NCBI RefSeq assembly: GCF_002843605.1
Contig: NZ_CP025263.1
Span: 6,685,501-6,749,500, forward strand
Direction of reading: 5' to 3'
Length of the DNA stretch: 64,000 nucleotides
DNA from: Pseudomonas sp. S09G 359
GTDB taxonomy: Bacteria; Pseudomonadota; Gammaproteobacteria; Pseudomonadales; Pseudomonadaceae
In this document: positions 1-8,662 of the stretch, piece after piece
Numbering within the stretch: the stretch's first letter is position 1
Layout: each line of letters starts with the position of its first letter
Program-made: the position numbers and the translations under genes
The notes under the pieces: generated by a model
Seen by the model: the letters and a program-made list of their open reading frames with translations, nothing else
Databases searched by the model: none
Told to the model about the DNA's origin: nothing

Positions 1-1
1 C

Positions 2-139
2 AAAGCCAAGCGCCTGTCACCGGTGGCCCATGCGTTCCTGGGCTTTATTCGCAGCGAACGGCTACAGATCAGCGCGCTGGCTGAGCGTTTCGCTGGGCAG
101 CCACGGGTGCCTGCCAGTGGAGTTCCGGGTAGTCACTGA
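2..139 (+). CDS. C-terminal end of a LysR-type regulator, possibly PycR (partial)
   Basis: An open frame enters from the left edge and stops at TGA 137-139, giving 45 residues beginning KAKRLSPVAHAFLGFIRSER. That LSPVAxAFLxFI pattern is typical of the last helix of LysR substrate-binding domains. By position (next to an RpiR regulator and a GGDEF/EAL gene, as PA5437 is next to PA5438 and PA5442) this is probably the regulator of the pyruvate carboxylase genes, but only the tail is visible, so the identity is inferred from synteny. Its last 70 bases overlap the convergent small gene ending at 69. Confidence 0.6.
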   Translation, partial: KAKRLSPVAHAFLGFIRSERLQISALAERFAGQPRVPASGVPGSH

Positions 140-266
140 TGCTTTGCAGCAGTTGGCGCTCGTCGCAGCGATCTTCGATTGCACGACGGAACGCCATGCG
201 GCGTTGGTCTTCCTGCTGACGACGGGTCTTGACGGAGCTGTTGCTGTCTTCGTAGGGACGGGCCAT
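69..266 (-). CDS. small conserved Pseudomonas protein, PA3496-like
   Basis: A 65-residue highly charged protein starting MARPYEDSNSSVKTRRQQED. It has no signal peptide and no membrane segment. The sequence resembles the short PA3496-type family annotated as putative envelope integrity proteins; the biochemical role is not known to me. The start at 266 is chosen because a GGGAGA Shine-Dalgarno lies six bases upstream on the minus strand. A longer frame to 356 lacks such a site and its N-terminus looks non-coding. The 3' end overlaps the tail of the convergent LysR gene. The family naming is from memory of the conserved N-terminus and is less certain than the reading frame. Confidence 0.65.
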   Translation of the reverse strand: MARPYEDSNSSVKTRRQQEDQRRMAFRRAIEDRCDERQLLQSISDYPELHWQAPVAAQRNAQPAR

Positions 267-365
267 TTCAAGTCTCCCAAAGCGAGTACGAGGGAGTTCA
301 GGATGGCCCTGGGGGATGACACGGCGATGACAGCCTGGTGAAGATTCTGGGCACACAGGAGATGC

Positions 366-461
366 AAATGTGGGAGGGGGCTTGCCCCCGATAGCGGTGT
401 ATCAGCCAAAACATTCAGTGACTGACACACTGCAATCGGGGGCAAGCCCCCTCCCACATTT
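366..461. repeat. REPIN (inverted pair of REP sequences)
   Basis: Two inverted copies of GTGGGAGGGGGCTTGCCCCC face each other, starting at 370 and ending at 458, separated by a poorly conserved middle. This is the classic P. fluorescens REPIN arrangement, mobilised in trans by RAYT transposases; no RAYT gene is in the window. It lies between two minus-strand genes. Confidence 0.9.
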
Positions 462-481
462 GGAATGGGTTTGGACTGTAG

Positions 482-1348
482 TCAGTCGTCGAGGGCTTTG
501 ACGGATTTGGGCGAGAGACGCAGGCTGCGCAAGCTGCGCTTCACACTCTTGAGGTGGTTGACCAGGCTCGGCCCGCGCGCCATGGCCACACCCATCGCCA
601 ACACGTCGATCACCACCAGGTGGGCGATACGCGAGGTCAGCGGCGTGTAGATTTCGGTGTCTTCGTGCACATCGATCGCCAGGTTGACCGTGGACAATTC
701 CGCCAACGGCGTCTGGCTCGGGCACAGGGTGATCAACGACGCGCCGCTTTCACGCACCAGGTTGGCGGTGATCAGCAGGTCCTTGGAGCGGCCCGACTGG
801 GAAATACAGATCGCCACATCGGTAGGCTTCAAGGTCACCGCCGACATCGCCTGCATATGCGGGTCGCTGTAGGCCGCCGCCGTCAGCAGCAAGCGGAAAA
901 ATTTGTGTTGGGCATCCGCCGCCACCGCACCGGAAGCACCAAAGCCGTAGAACTCCACACGCTGGGCCTGGGACATGGCGGTCACGGCTTTTTGCAGTTC
1001 TACCGGGTCGAGCTTCTCGCGCACTTCCATCAAGGTGTGCAGGGTGGTGTCGAAGATTTTCAGGCTGTAGTCGGCGACGGAATCGTCTTCGTGGATCGCA
1101 AACTGCCCGAAGCTGGCACCGGCAGCCAGGCTCTGGGCCAGCTTGAGTTTCAAGTCCTGGAACCCGGAGCAACCGATGGCGCGGCAGAAGCGCACGATGG
1201 TCGGCTCGCTGATGCCCACGCTGTGAGCCAGGTCGGCCATGGAACTGTGCATCACGGCCGCAGGGTCAAGCAGCACGTGATCGGCAACCTTGAGTTCCGA
1301 TTTGCGTAACAGGTGGCGCGACTGGGCGATATGTTGCAACAGGTTCAA
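482..1348 (-). CDS. MurR/RpiR family regulator, HexR-like paralogue (PA5438 type)
   Basis: A 288-residue regulator with an N-terminal RpiR helix-turn-helix (residues about 1-77, SVGISEPTIVRFCRAIG) and a C-terminal SIS sugar-phosphate-binding domain (about 125-260, FYGFGASGAVAADAQHKFFRL). It resembles HexR, which senses KDPG and controls glucose catabolism. It differs from the zwf-linked HexR of P. putida as I remember that sequence, and it sits in the PA5438 position, so it is probably a paralogue with a different effector. The start codon is TTG at 1346-1348, with only a weak ribosome site. The palindrome at 1395-1409, 46 bases upstream, matches the HexR consensus and suggests autoregulation. 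Confidence 0.85.
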   Translation of the reverse strand: MNLLQHIAQSRHLLRKSELKVADHVLLDPAAVMHSSMADLAHSVGISEPTIVRFCRAIGCSGFQDLKLKLAQSLAAGASFGQFAIHEDDSVADYSLKIFDTTLHTLMEVREKLDPVELQKAVTAMSQAQRVEFYGFGASGAVAADAQHKFFRLLLTAAAYSDPHMQAMSAVTLKPTDVAICISQSGRSKDLLITANLVRESGASLITLCPSQTPLAELSTVNLAIDVHEDTEIYTPLTSRIAHLVVIDVLAMGVAMARGPSLVNHLKSVKRSLRSLRLSPKSVKALDD

Positions 1349-1392
1349 AGGACAGGACTCTTGTTATTGGCAGGTGCCAGGGATGTAGCAAG

Positions 1393-1411
1393 CTTGTAGT
1401 TATACTACAAG
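1393..1411. promoter_or_regulatory. HexR/RpiR-type operator palindrome
   Basis: CTTGTAGT-TAT-ACTACAAG is a perfect 8-bp inverted repeat with a 3-base centre. Its core TGTAGTTATACTACA (1395-1409) fits the gamma-proteobacterial HexR consensus TGTARTWWWAYTACA. It lies just upstream of the RpiR-family gene on the minus strand. A related imperfect element, TTGTAGCAACAA, occurs near 1481-1492. Confidence 0.65.
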
Positions 1412-1510
1412 AATTGTCGTTTTACCCGTCCGATGCATCACTAAATCGCCCTGCTCGCCTTTGAATCTAAGGGCAGCCAAGTTGTAGCAACAAGGGCTGG
1501 CGGCGCAGCA

Positions 1511-4384
1511 CTAGGGAAAATCTGCATTTTTCCGTAACAAATCTGCCAACCCTTCGGCCTCCATCGGCCGACTGATCAGGTAACCCTGCACCTCGTCGCA
1601 ACGCTCCCCGCGCAGGAAATCCAGCTGCTGCTGATCTTCTACGCCCTCGGCCACCACCTTAAGGGCCAAACCATGGGCCATGGCGATAATGGCCCGGGTG
1701 ATGGCCGCGTCTTCGCGCCCCTGGCCGAGGCCACGGATAAAGGTCTGGTCGATTTTTACGTAGTCCACCGGGATGCGCTTGAGGTAACTGAGGGACGAAT
1801 AGCCGGTGCCAAAGTCGTCGATGGCCAGCTTCACGCCCAGGTCGCGCAGTTGCTGGAAGGTCGCGATAATGTGCTCAACGCTGTCGAGCAGTTGGCTCTC
1901 GGTCAGTTCCAGCTCCAGGTATTGCGGGTCCAGGCCGGTTTCTTCCAATACCTGGCGCACCAGGCTGACCAGCTTGCCCTGGCGCAACTGATGCACCGAC
2001 AGGTTCACCGACACCCGAATCGGCGCCAGCCCTTCGCGCTGCCACTCGCAGGCTTGCCAGCAGGCCTGGCGCAGCACGAATTCACCCAGCGGCACGATCA
2101 GCCCGGTCTCTTCGGCCAGGCCGATAAAGTCCCCCGGCGGCACCCTGCCCCACTGCGGGTGGTCCCAACGGACCAGCGCTTCGGCGGCATTCAGCTTGCC
2201 GCTGGCCAGGCACAATTTCGGTTGGTAGAACACCGTGAGCTGGCGCTCTTCGATGGCCTTGCGCAGGTGGTTTTCCAGCTGCAATCGCTCAAGTGTGCTG
2301 GCTTGCAGGCTGTCGGTGTAGAACTGGAAGTTGTTGCCGCCCAGGTGTTTGGCATGCTGCATGGCCATGTTCGATTGGCTGACCAGCGCGGAAATTTCCC
2401 GCGCATTATCCGGTAACAGGCTGACGCCCATGGAAGCACTGACCACCAGCTCATGCCCTTCCACTGTGACCGGCACACGCAGTTTCGCCAGCAGCCGTGT
2501 GGCCACCCGCGCCAGGCTGGACAAGTTGCCGTAGGCGTCAAACAGCACGGCGAACTCATCCCCGGACAGGCGCGCAATGGTGTCCGCTTCCGGCAAGGCA
2601 TTGATCAAGCGCCGGGCCATTTTCTGCAACAGTTGGTCGGCCACTTCATGGCCGAGGCTGTCATTGAGCAATTTGAAGCGGTCGAGGTTGATGTGCAGCA
2701 ACGCCAGGCTGCGCCCACCCTGACGCACGCGCTGGTGGGCTTCGCGCAGGCGTTCGCGAAACAGCGAGCGGTTGGCCAGCCCGGTCAATTCGTCATAGTG
2801 GGTGAGGTAGCGCATGCGCTCTTCGGATTCGCGCCGCGCCGACAGATCGGCGAAGAAGCCCACGATATGGCTGACTTTTCCGCGAACATCGCGCACTACA
2901 TTCAATTGCAGCCACTGCGGGTACAGCTCGCCGTTCTTGCGCGTTTCAACCAGTTCGCCCTGCCAGGTGCCATGGCTGAGCAACGCCTGGCGGATCACTG
3001 GGAAGTGGCGCCGCGCGTCGCGGCTGCTGGGCAACTCCACGACATTGCGGCCGATCATGTCGTCGATGTCAAAGCCGGTGACACGGCTGAACGCCTGGTT
3101 GACGGCAACCAGCACATACTCCGGGTCAAGAATCACAATGCCTTCGCTGGCCGCTTCGAACACCGTCGAGGCCAGGCGCTGCTGTTCCTCCAGGGCCTTG
3201 CCGGCGCTGATATCGCGCCGCGTACCGAGCATGCGCGTGACGCGCCCACTGGGCGTACGTTCGACGGCGCGACCGCGGTCTTCGATCCACACCCAGTGGC
3301 CATCGCCATGGCGCACACGGTACTCCACCAGGTAATCCTCGCTGCGACCCTTGAGGTGTTCCACCAAGGCGCGCTTGAGCAATGGCAAGTCCTCGGGGTG
3401 CAAGCGCGGCTTGAGGTGGCTGAGCATCGCCGTGACGTACTCAGGCTCCAGGCCGAACAGCTCCTTGAGCTGGGTGTGGTGGACTTCGTCGGTTTGCAGG
3501 TTCCAGTCCCACAGCCCCAGTTCACTGGCTTGCAGGGCCATGGCCAGGCGCGCTTCACTTTTATTCAGGGCCAGGCTGGCGGCGTCCAGCTCCTGGCTAC
3601 GCTGCGCCACGCGGTCCTGCAGGCCGACTTGTGCTTCGCGCAGTTCCTGCTCGACCTGCCGGCGCTGCTCGACCTCACGTACCAAGTCCTGGTTCAGTTG
3701 CTCGCTGCGTTGCTGCGCCTGTTGCAGGTGCTCGATCAATGCCTGGTTCTGGAAGCGTCGCAGCAGCCCGCGCTGGATCAAGCGGTTGACCTGCCACGCC
3801 ACCACGCTCAGGGATGCCAGCAGGATCAAGCCCAGCACGCCCCAACCCTGCTGCTGCGGCGTACCGTTCCAGAACAGGTAGGCGATGGCCGGCACCAGGC
3901 ACGGCAAGGCAAAGGACAGGAACGCCGGCAGGCTCACGGCATAGGCCACGCTGGCCGACAGCGTCGCGGCGCCGATTAGGCCGAACACCCAGGCCTGTTG
4001 CATAAAGCTGTCGACCGGCACCAGGGCGATGGCGGCGGTGGCCAGGGTCAAGCCGCTGACCGCCGACCCCAGCATGAACATACGCCCCCAAATGGGCTGG
4101 GCCTGGCGGCTGGGCATCGCCGAATCAAAGGCTGCCACCTGGATCACGCGCATGGCGACCAGGGCCAGCAGCCAGACCAGCCAGATGCTGTCCAACAGGT
4201 ATTGCTTGGGGTTCCACAACAGCCAAGCGCAGACCAGGCCGTTTACCAACATCAATAAGGTCGGCAGCAACGAACCTTGATACAGCAAGCGCGTGCGCTC
4301 GACCGCCATCTCGGTTGCGTAGTGTTTGCGGATAACCTGCGCGGGCGCCAACGAGGGGCCGAGCAGGTCGGTGCTGAGGGTCAT
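1511..4384 (-). CDS. membrane PAS-PAS-GGDEF-EAL cyclic di-GMP enzyme
   Basis: A 957-residue c-di-GMP turnover protein. Several membrane helices occupy residues about 30-215. A coiled coil (about 220-290) follows, then two PAS domains (about 295-410 and 420-530), a GGDEF domain whose signature is SGDEF (near 607), and an EAL domain with intact EALVRW (near 735), ELTES, DDFGTGYSS, KIDQTFI and AEGVED motifs. The phosphodiesterase half therefore looks active. The cyclase half has Ser for the first Gly, a substitution seen in both active and regulatory GGDEFs. The start at 4384 (MTLSTDLLG) matches the protein logic better than the in-frame ATG at 4462; the ribosome site is weak. By synteny it corresponds to PA5442. 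The ligand of the sensory part is unknown. Confidence 0.88.
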   Translation of the reverse strand: MTLSTDLLGPSLAPAQVIRKHYATEMAVERTRLLYQGSLLPTLLMLVNGLVCAWLLWNPKQYLLDSIWLVWLLALVAMRVIQVAAFDSAMPSRQAQPIWGRMFMLGSAVSGLTLATAAIALVPVDSFMQQAWVFGLIGAATLSASVAYAVSLPAFLSFALPCLVPAIAYLFWNGTPQQQGWGVLGLILLASLSVVAWQVNRLIQRGLLRRFQNQALIEHLQQAQQRSEQLNQDLVREVEQRRQVEQELREAQVGLQDRVAQRSQELDAASLALNKSEARLAMALQASELGLWDWNLQTDEVHHTQLKELFGLEPEYVTAMLSHLKPRLHPEDLPLLKRALVEHLKGRSEDYLVEYRVRHGDGHWVWIEDRGRAVERTPSGRVTRMLGTRRDISAGKALEEQQRLASTVFEAASEGIVILDPEYVLVAVNQAFSRVTGFDIDDMIGRNVVELPSSRDARRHFPVIRQALLSHGTWQGELVETRKNGELYPQWLQLNVVRDVRGKVSHIVGFFADLSARRESEERMRYLTHYDELTGLANRSLFRERLREAHQRVRQGGRSLALLHINLDRFKLLNDSLGHEVADQLLQKMARRLINALPEADTIARLSGDEFAVLFDAYGNLSSLARVATRLLAKLRVPVTVEGHELVVSASMGVSLLPDNAREISALVSQSNMAMQHAKHLGGNNFQFYTDSLQASTLERLQLENHLRKAIEERQLTVFYQPKLCLASGKLNAAEALVRWDHPQWGRVPPGDFIGLAEETGLIVPLGEFVLRQACWQACEWQREGLAPIRVSVNLSVHQLRQGKLVSLVRQVLEETGLDPQYLELELTESQLLDSVEHIIATFQQLRDLGVKLAIDDFGTGYSSLSYLKRIPVDYVKIDQTFIRGLGQGREDAAITRAIIAMAHGLALKVVAEGVEDQQQLDFLRGERCDEVQGYLISRPMEAEGLADLLRKNADFP

Positions 4385-4631
4385 AGGCAGTGTTCTTATA
4401 ATGGTGAGCCCGAAACGTCGACGGAGCATACACAAGCAAGCGCTTGGGCCAAACTGCTCCACGTCATAAAAACCCCACGTTCACCCACCGCAAACCTAGG
4501 GCCCAGACGGCTTGAGTGAGGCGCGGCGCGGCTTGCGGCCGTTGACCGACCAGTCATCAGCCTGAATATTTTCCGCCGACCACCCGGCATTGGGATTTGC
4601 CCCACTTCCCCGGGGGCCATAGAATGCGCCG

Positions 4632-6815
4632 ATGCGCGATGATCTCTCCCTTTTGCTGAACTCCCTCAACGATGCCCAACGCCAGGCTGTAGCAGCCCCC
4701 GTTGGCCGTCAGTTGGTCCTGGCCGGTGCTGGCTCCGGTAAAACCCGAGTGCTGGTGCACCGTATCGCCTGGTTGATCCAGGTCGAGAACGCGTCCCCGC
4801 ATTCCATCCTGTCGGTGACCTTCACCAACAAGGCCGCTGCCGAGATGCGCCATCGCATCGAGCAGTTGATGGGCATCAGCCCGGCCGGCATGTGGGTGGG
4901 CACCTTCCACGGCCTGGCGCACCGCCTGTTGCGGGCGCACTGGCAGGAAGCCGGCCTAAGCCAGACCTTCCAGATTCTGGACAGCGACGACCAGCAACGC
5001 CTGGTCAAGCGGGTGATCCGCGAGCTGGGCCTCGACGAACAGCGCTGGCCCGCGCGCCAGGCCCAGTGGTTTATCAACGGCCAGAAAGACGAAGGTCTGC
5101 GCCCGCAGCATATCCAGGCCAGCGGCGACTTGTTCCTGGCCACCATGCGCAGCATCTATGAAGCCTACGAGGCAGCCTGCGTGCGCGCCGGCGTCATCGA
5201 CTTCTCCGAGCTGCTGCTGCGCGCCCTCGACCTGTGGCGCGACAACCCGGGCTTGCTGGCGCATTACCAGAAGCGCTTCCGCCACATCCTGGTGGACGAG
5301 TTCCAGGACACCAACGCCGTGCAGTACGCCTGGTTGCGCCTGCTGGCCAAGGGCGGCGACAGCCTGATGGTAGTGGGCGACGACGACCAGTCGATCTACG
5401 GCTGGCGTGGCGCGAAAATCGAGAACATCTACCAGTATTCCGACGACTTCCCGGACGCGATCACCATCCGCCTGGAGCAAAACTACCGCTCCACCGCCGG
5501 GATCCTCAAGGCGGCCAACGCCTTGATCGCCAACAACACCGGGCGCATGGGCAAAGAGCTATGGACCGACGGCGGCGAAGGGGAGGCAATCAACCTGTAC
5601 GCCGCCTTCAACGAGCACGATGAAGCGCGCTATGTGGTGGAAACCATCGAAAGCGCGCTGAAAACCGGCCTGGCGCGCAGCGACATCGCGATTCTGTACC
5701 GTTCCAACGCCCAATCGCGGGTGCTGGAAGAAGCCTTGCTGCGTGAGCGCATCCCGTATCGCATCTATGGCGGGCAGCGCTTCTTCGAACGTGCCGAAAT
5801 CAAGAACGCCATGGCCTACCTGCGCTTACTCGAAGGCCGTGGCAACGATGCCGCGCTGGAGCGGGTGATCAATATCCCGGCGCGTGGCATCGGTGAGAAG
5901 ACCGTTGAAGCCATTCGCGACCACGCACGCCACGCCGATGTGTCGATGTGGGAAGCCATGCGCTTGCTCATCGCCAATAAAGGCCTGACCGGCCGTGCGG
6001 CCGGAGCGTTGGGTGTGTTTGTCGAGCTGATCGAAAACCTGGCGGCCAAGTGCGCGGAAATGCCCCTGCATTTGATGACCCAGACCGTGATCGAACAGTC
6101 CGGGCTGATCGCCTATCACGAAGCGGAAAAAGGCGAAAAAGGCCAGGCCCGGGTAGAAAACCTTGAGGAACTGGTCAGCGCCGCGCGGGCATTTGAAAAC
6201 ACTGAGGAAGATGAAGAGCTGACTCCGCTCGCCGCGTTCCTCGGCCACGCTTCGCTGGAAGCCGGCGACACCCAGGCCGACGAGCATGAAGACAGCATCC
6301 AGCTGATGACCTTGCACAGCGCCAAGGGCCTGGAGTTCCCGTATGTGTTCCTGGTGGGCATGGAAGAAGGCCTGTTCCCCCACAAGATGAGCCTGGAAGA
6401 GCCCGGCCGCCTTGAGGAAGAGCGCCGCCTGGCCTACGTGGGCATCACCCGGGCGATGCAGAACCTGGTGATGACCTACGCCGAGACCCGACGCCTGTAC
6501 GGCAGCGAAACCTACAACAAGGTGTCGCGCTTCGTACGTGAAGTGCCGAAGGGGCTGATTCAGGAAGTGCGCCTGTCCAACAGCGTCAGCCGCCCGTTCG
6601 GCGGCGGCCAGCAGCAGAACTCCAGCAGCATGTTCGCTGGCTCAGAGATTCCGGAAACCCCATTCAGCCTTGGCCAGCAGGTCAAGCATGCGATCTTCGG
6701 CGAAGGCGTGATCCTCAACTTCGAAGGCGCCGGCGCCCAGGCCCGCGTGCAGGTGAACTTCGCCGAAGGCAGCAAGTGGCTGATGATGGGTTACGCGAAG
6801 CTCGAAGCAATCTGA
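4632..6815 (+). CDS. uvrD: DNA helicase II UvrD
   Basis: A 727-residue SF1A 3'-5' helicase for nucleotide excision and mismatch repair. It unwinds the incised strand after UvrABC or MutHLS-type nicking. The Walker A motif AGAGSGKT is at residues 31-38 and the DEFQDTN motif II near 222. GDDDQSIYGWRGA (motif III), QNYRST (motif IV), TLHSAKGLEFPYVF (motif V) and AYVGITRA (motif VI) are all present. The C-terminal Tudor-like tail (FSLGQQVKHAIFGEGVI) that binds RNA polymerase is complete. The length is normal for UvrD. It is transcribed alone, divergently from the GGDEF/EAL gene, with 247 bases of shared upstream sequence. Confidence 0.97.
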   Translation: MRDDLSLLLNSLNDAQRQAVAAPVGRQLVLAGAGSGKTRVLVHRIAWLIQVENASPHSILSVTFTNKAAAEMRHRIEQLMGISPAGMWVGTFHGLAHRLLRAHWQEAGLSQTFQILDSDDQQRLVKRVIRELGLDEQRWPARQAQWFINGQKDEGLRPQHIQASGDLFLATMRSIYEAYEAACVRAGVIDFSELLLRALDLWRDNPGLLAHYQKRFRHILVDEFQDTNAVQYAWLRLLAKGGDSLMVVGDDDQSIYGWRGAKIENIYQYSDDFPDAITIRLEQNYRSTAGILKAANALIANNTGRMGKELWTDGGEGEAINLYAAFNEHDEARYVVETIESALKTGLARSDIAILYRSNAQSRVLEEALLRERIPYRIYGGQRFFERAEIKNAMAYLRLLEGRGNDAALERVINIPARGIGEKTVEAIRDHARHADVSMWEAMRLLIANKGLTGRAAGALGVFVELIENLAAKCAEMPLHLMTQTVIEQSGLIAYHEAEKGEKGQARVENLEELVSAARAFENTEEDEELTPLAAFLGHASLEAGDTQADEHEDSIQLMTLHSAKGLEFPYVFLVGMEEGLFPHKMSLEEPGRLEEERRLAYVGITRAMQNLVMTYAETRRLYGSETYNKVSRFVREVPKGLIQEVRLSNSVSRPFGGGQQQNSSSMFAGSEIPETPFSLGQQVKHAIFGEGVILNFEGAGAQARVQVNFAEGSKWLMMGYAKLEAI

Positions 6816-6840
6816 TACATCTTCCTGCATGAAGGATTGT

Positions 6841-6871
6841 GGCCCGCCCTTGTTTTTACAGGTGGCGGGCC
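6841..6871. terminator. stem-loop after uvrD
   Basis: GGCCCGCC (6841-6848) and GGCGGGCC (6864-6871) form an 8-bp GC stem with a 15-base loop, 25 bases after the uvrD stop. There is no T tract after it, so it is a possible terminator or mRNA-end hairpin rather than a canonical intrinsic terminator. Confidence 0.45.
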
Positions 6872-7004
6872 AATATCTGTAATTAGTCTTACAGACCCTT
6901 CGGATTTGGTCTTACGCAAAAGCCCGAAACACTATGCCGCTAGCCACTGTCACGACACCTGTGCAACATGGCGCGCGTGCAATCCACAAATGGGAATTCC
7001 CTTT

Positions 7005-7877
7005 ATGAAACGTTTTCTTAGCATCGCCATGGCGTTGTGCATCGGCCTGACGATGAGCCTCGACGCCAACGCCAAACGCTTCGGTGGCGGCAAAAGCATG
7101 GGCTCGGCACCGACTCACCAGACCAGCCAAATGGCTCCATCCGCCGGCGGCATGGGCGGGGCGGCTGCCACTGCAGGCGCAGCCGGTGCTGCTGGCGCTG
7201 CTGCCAAGGCCGGCGGTGCTTCGCGCTGGTTGGGCCCTCTGGCCGGTATCGCGGCCGGTGGCCTGCTCGCCTCCATGTTCATGGGCGGCGGCTTCCAGGG
7301 CATGCAGATCTTCGACATCCTGATCCTGGCGGTCATCGCCTTTGTGATCTTCCGCTTTATCGCCGCCCGTCGCCGCAAGCAACAGGAGCACCTGGCTCCA
7401 GCCGGCGCGCCGATGCAGCGTGAAGTGTTCGAGCAAAAACCAGCCATGGGTTCGATCTTCGGTGGTTCGTCAGCGCCTGCCGCTGCACGCCCGGTGATCA
7501 ACGCCCCGGCCTGGTTCAACGAAGAGCGTTTCGTCGAAGCGGCCCGCAGCCACTTCCAGTCCCTGCAGCAGCACTGGGACGCCAACGAAATGGACAAGAT
7601 CTCCGAGTTCGTGACCCCGCAACTGCTGGAGTTCCTCAAGCGCGAACGTGCCGAGATCGGCGATGCATTCCAGTCGACCTACATCGACGACCTGCGCGTT
7701 CAACTGGAAGGTGTGGATGATCGCGCCGACAAGACCATCGCCACCCTGACTTTCAGCGGTGTGTCGAAGACCTCGCGCTTCGATCAGGGCGAAGTGTTCA
7801 GCGAAAGCTGGAACATGGAACGTGCCCAAGGCGACAACCAGCCATGGCTGGTCGCCGGTATCCGCCAGAACGGCTGA
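7005..7877 (+). CDS. Tim44-like domain membrane protein
   Basis: A 290-residue protein. It has a signal-like N-terminus (MKRFLSIAMALCIGLTMSLDANA) and a low-complexity Gly/Ala-rich region (residues about 35-75). Two hydrophobic segments (about 78-95 and 100-118) follow, then a C-terminal Tim44-like domain (about 155-290) ending near WLVAGIRQNG. Tim44-like domains bind membranes or partner proteins; the bacterial role is undefined. The start at 7005 is preferred because GGGAA precedes it and it gives the signal peptide; an in-frame ATG at 6990 is the alternative. A strong terminator follows at 7911. Confidence 0.85.
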   Translation: MKRFLSIAMALCIGLTMSLDANAKRFGGGKSMGSAPTHQTSQMAPSAGGMGGAAATAGAAGAAGAAAKAGGASRWLGPLAGIAAGGLLASMFMGGGFQGMQIFDILILAVIAFVIFRFIAARRRKQQEHLAPAGAPMQREVFEQKPAMGSIFGGSSAPAAARPVINAPAWFNEERFVEAARSHFQSLQQHWDANEMDKISEFVTPQLLEFLKRERAEIGDAFQSTYIDDLRVQLEGVDDRADKTIATLTFSGVSKTSRFDQGEVFSESWNMERAQGDNQPWLVAGIRQNG

Positions 7878-7904
7878 TACCCGCGCGCTTGAGCAAGCCG
7901 TTAC

Positions 7905-7934
7905 AAAAAACCCCGGACCTGTCCGGGGTTTTCT
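7905..7934 (+). terminator. intrinsic terminator after the Tim44-like gene
   Basis: CCCCGGAC (7911-7918), a CT loop, then GTCCGGGG (7921-7928) followed by TTTT. A run of A precedes the stem, so it may also work on the other strand. Confidence 0.85.
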
Positions 7935-8013
7935 ATTTCACGGTTGCACTTATAGCGAGCTACTGTATAAAACGCCCCTATTAACCGCGCCATCTAGCAA
8001 GAGGATCCCGGCC

Positions 8014-8421
8014 GTGGAAGAAATCATCGAACAATTGCGTGAAGCCAACGAACCGGTCCCGGTTCCTCTGGAACTGCCTGACGAAGACCAACTGGTGGAA
8101 ATCGAAGAACAATTGTTCATCGACATCCCGTTTGTCTTCCGTGAATTCCTGCTGACCGTCAGCGACGTGGTCTACGGCAGCCTGGAGCCCGTGACCGTCA
8201 CCGACCCGCAATCCCACACCTACCTACCGGACGTGGCCGCCAACGCCTGGGATGCCGGCGTAGACCGCAGCATGATCCCGATCTGCCAGGACGGTGACGA
8301 CTACTACTGCGTCGAAGAAGACGGCACCGTGGTGCTGTGGTCCGGCGAAGAAGAGCTGGTCACCGAAGAAACCTGGGAATCGGTGTGGCACTGGGCGCGG
8401 GACGTCTGGCTGGAAAGCTGA
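8014..8421 (+). CDS. SMI1/KNR4 family protein
   Basis: A 135-residue acidic cytoplasmic protein with the SMI1/KNR4 fold signature: IDIPFVFREFLL near residue 34, then the YLPDVAANAW and W-rich C-terminal part (WESVWHWARDVW). In bacteria this fold is common among toxin immunity proteins, but this single-copy copy beside housekeeping genes has no toxin partner in view, so a general role is equally possible. The start is GTG at 8014, preceded by GAGG nine bases away. A longer upstream frame runs through the preceding terminator and is rejected. Confidence 0.8.
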   Translation: MEEIIEQLREANEPVPVPLELPDEDQLVEIEEQLFIDIPFVFREFLLTVSDVVYGSLEPVTVTDPQSHTYLPDVAANAWDAGVDRSMIPICQDGDDYYCVEEDGTVVLWSGEEELVTEETWESVWHWARDVWLES

Positions 8422-8475
8422 TACCTGTGCAGAAGGGCTTTGGGTGTTAACCGAGCTTATTGTGGCGGCAAGACT

Positions 8476-8655
8476 TTGTGGCGAGCGAGCTTGCTCGCGT
8501 TGGGCTGCGAAGCAGCCCCAGTCCGGCGAATGAGTTCCTTCAGCTAGGGCGAGGTGAGCTTTTTGGGACTGCTGCGCAGTCCAACGCGAGCAAGCTCGCT
8601 CGCCACAACAAGCTCACTTGCCACAATAAACTCACTTGCCACAAAAGCTCGCGCG
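8476..8655. repeat. REP-type inverted repeat with extra half-repeats
   Basis: An inverted pair, TTGTGGCGAGCGAGCTTGCT near 8477 and its complement ending at 8608, encloses further nested inverted pieces (GGGCTGCGAAGCAGCCC). To its right, two degenerate direct copies of CTCACTTGCCACAA occur at about 8613-8626 and 8631-8644. The core differs from the GTGGGAGGGGGCTTGC class elsewhere in the window. It fills most of the 241-base gap between two convergent genes. Confidence 0.8.
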
Positions 8656-8662
8656 CCGACGC

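Noticed and set aside
482..1348. naming the RpiR gene hexR
   Set aside because: The sequence differs from the zwf-linked HexR as I remember it, and the position matches PA5438, so I call it HexR-like only.
6837..7004. N-terminal extension of the Tim44-like protein
   Set aside because: It passes through the uvrD hairpin and lacks a ribosome site, while 7005 gives a proper signal peptide.
8613..8644. direct repeats resembling a short CRISPR
   Set aside because: There are only two degenerate units without spacers and no cas genes; they belong to a REP element.
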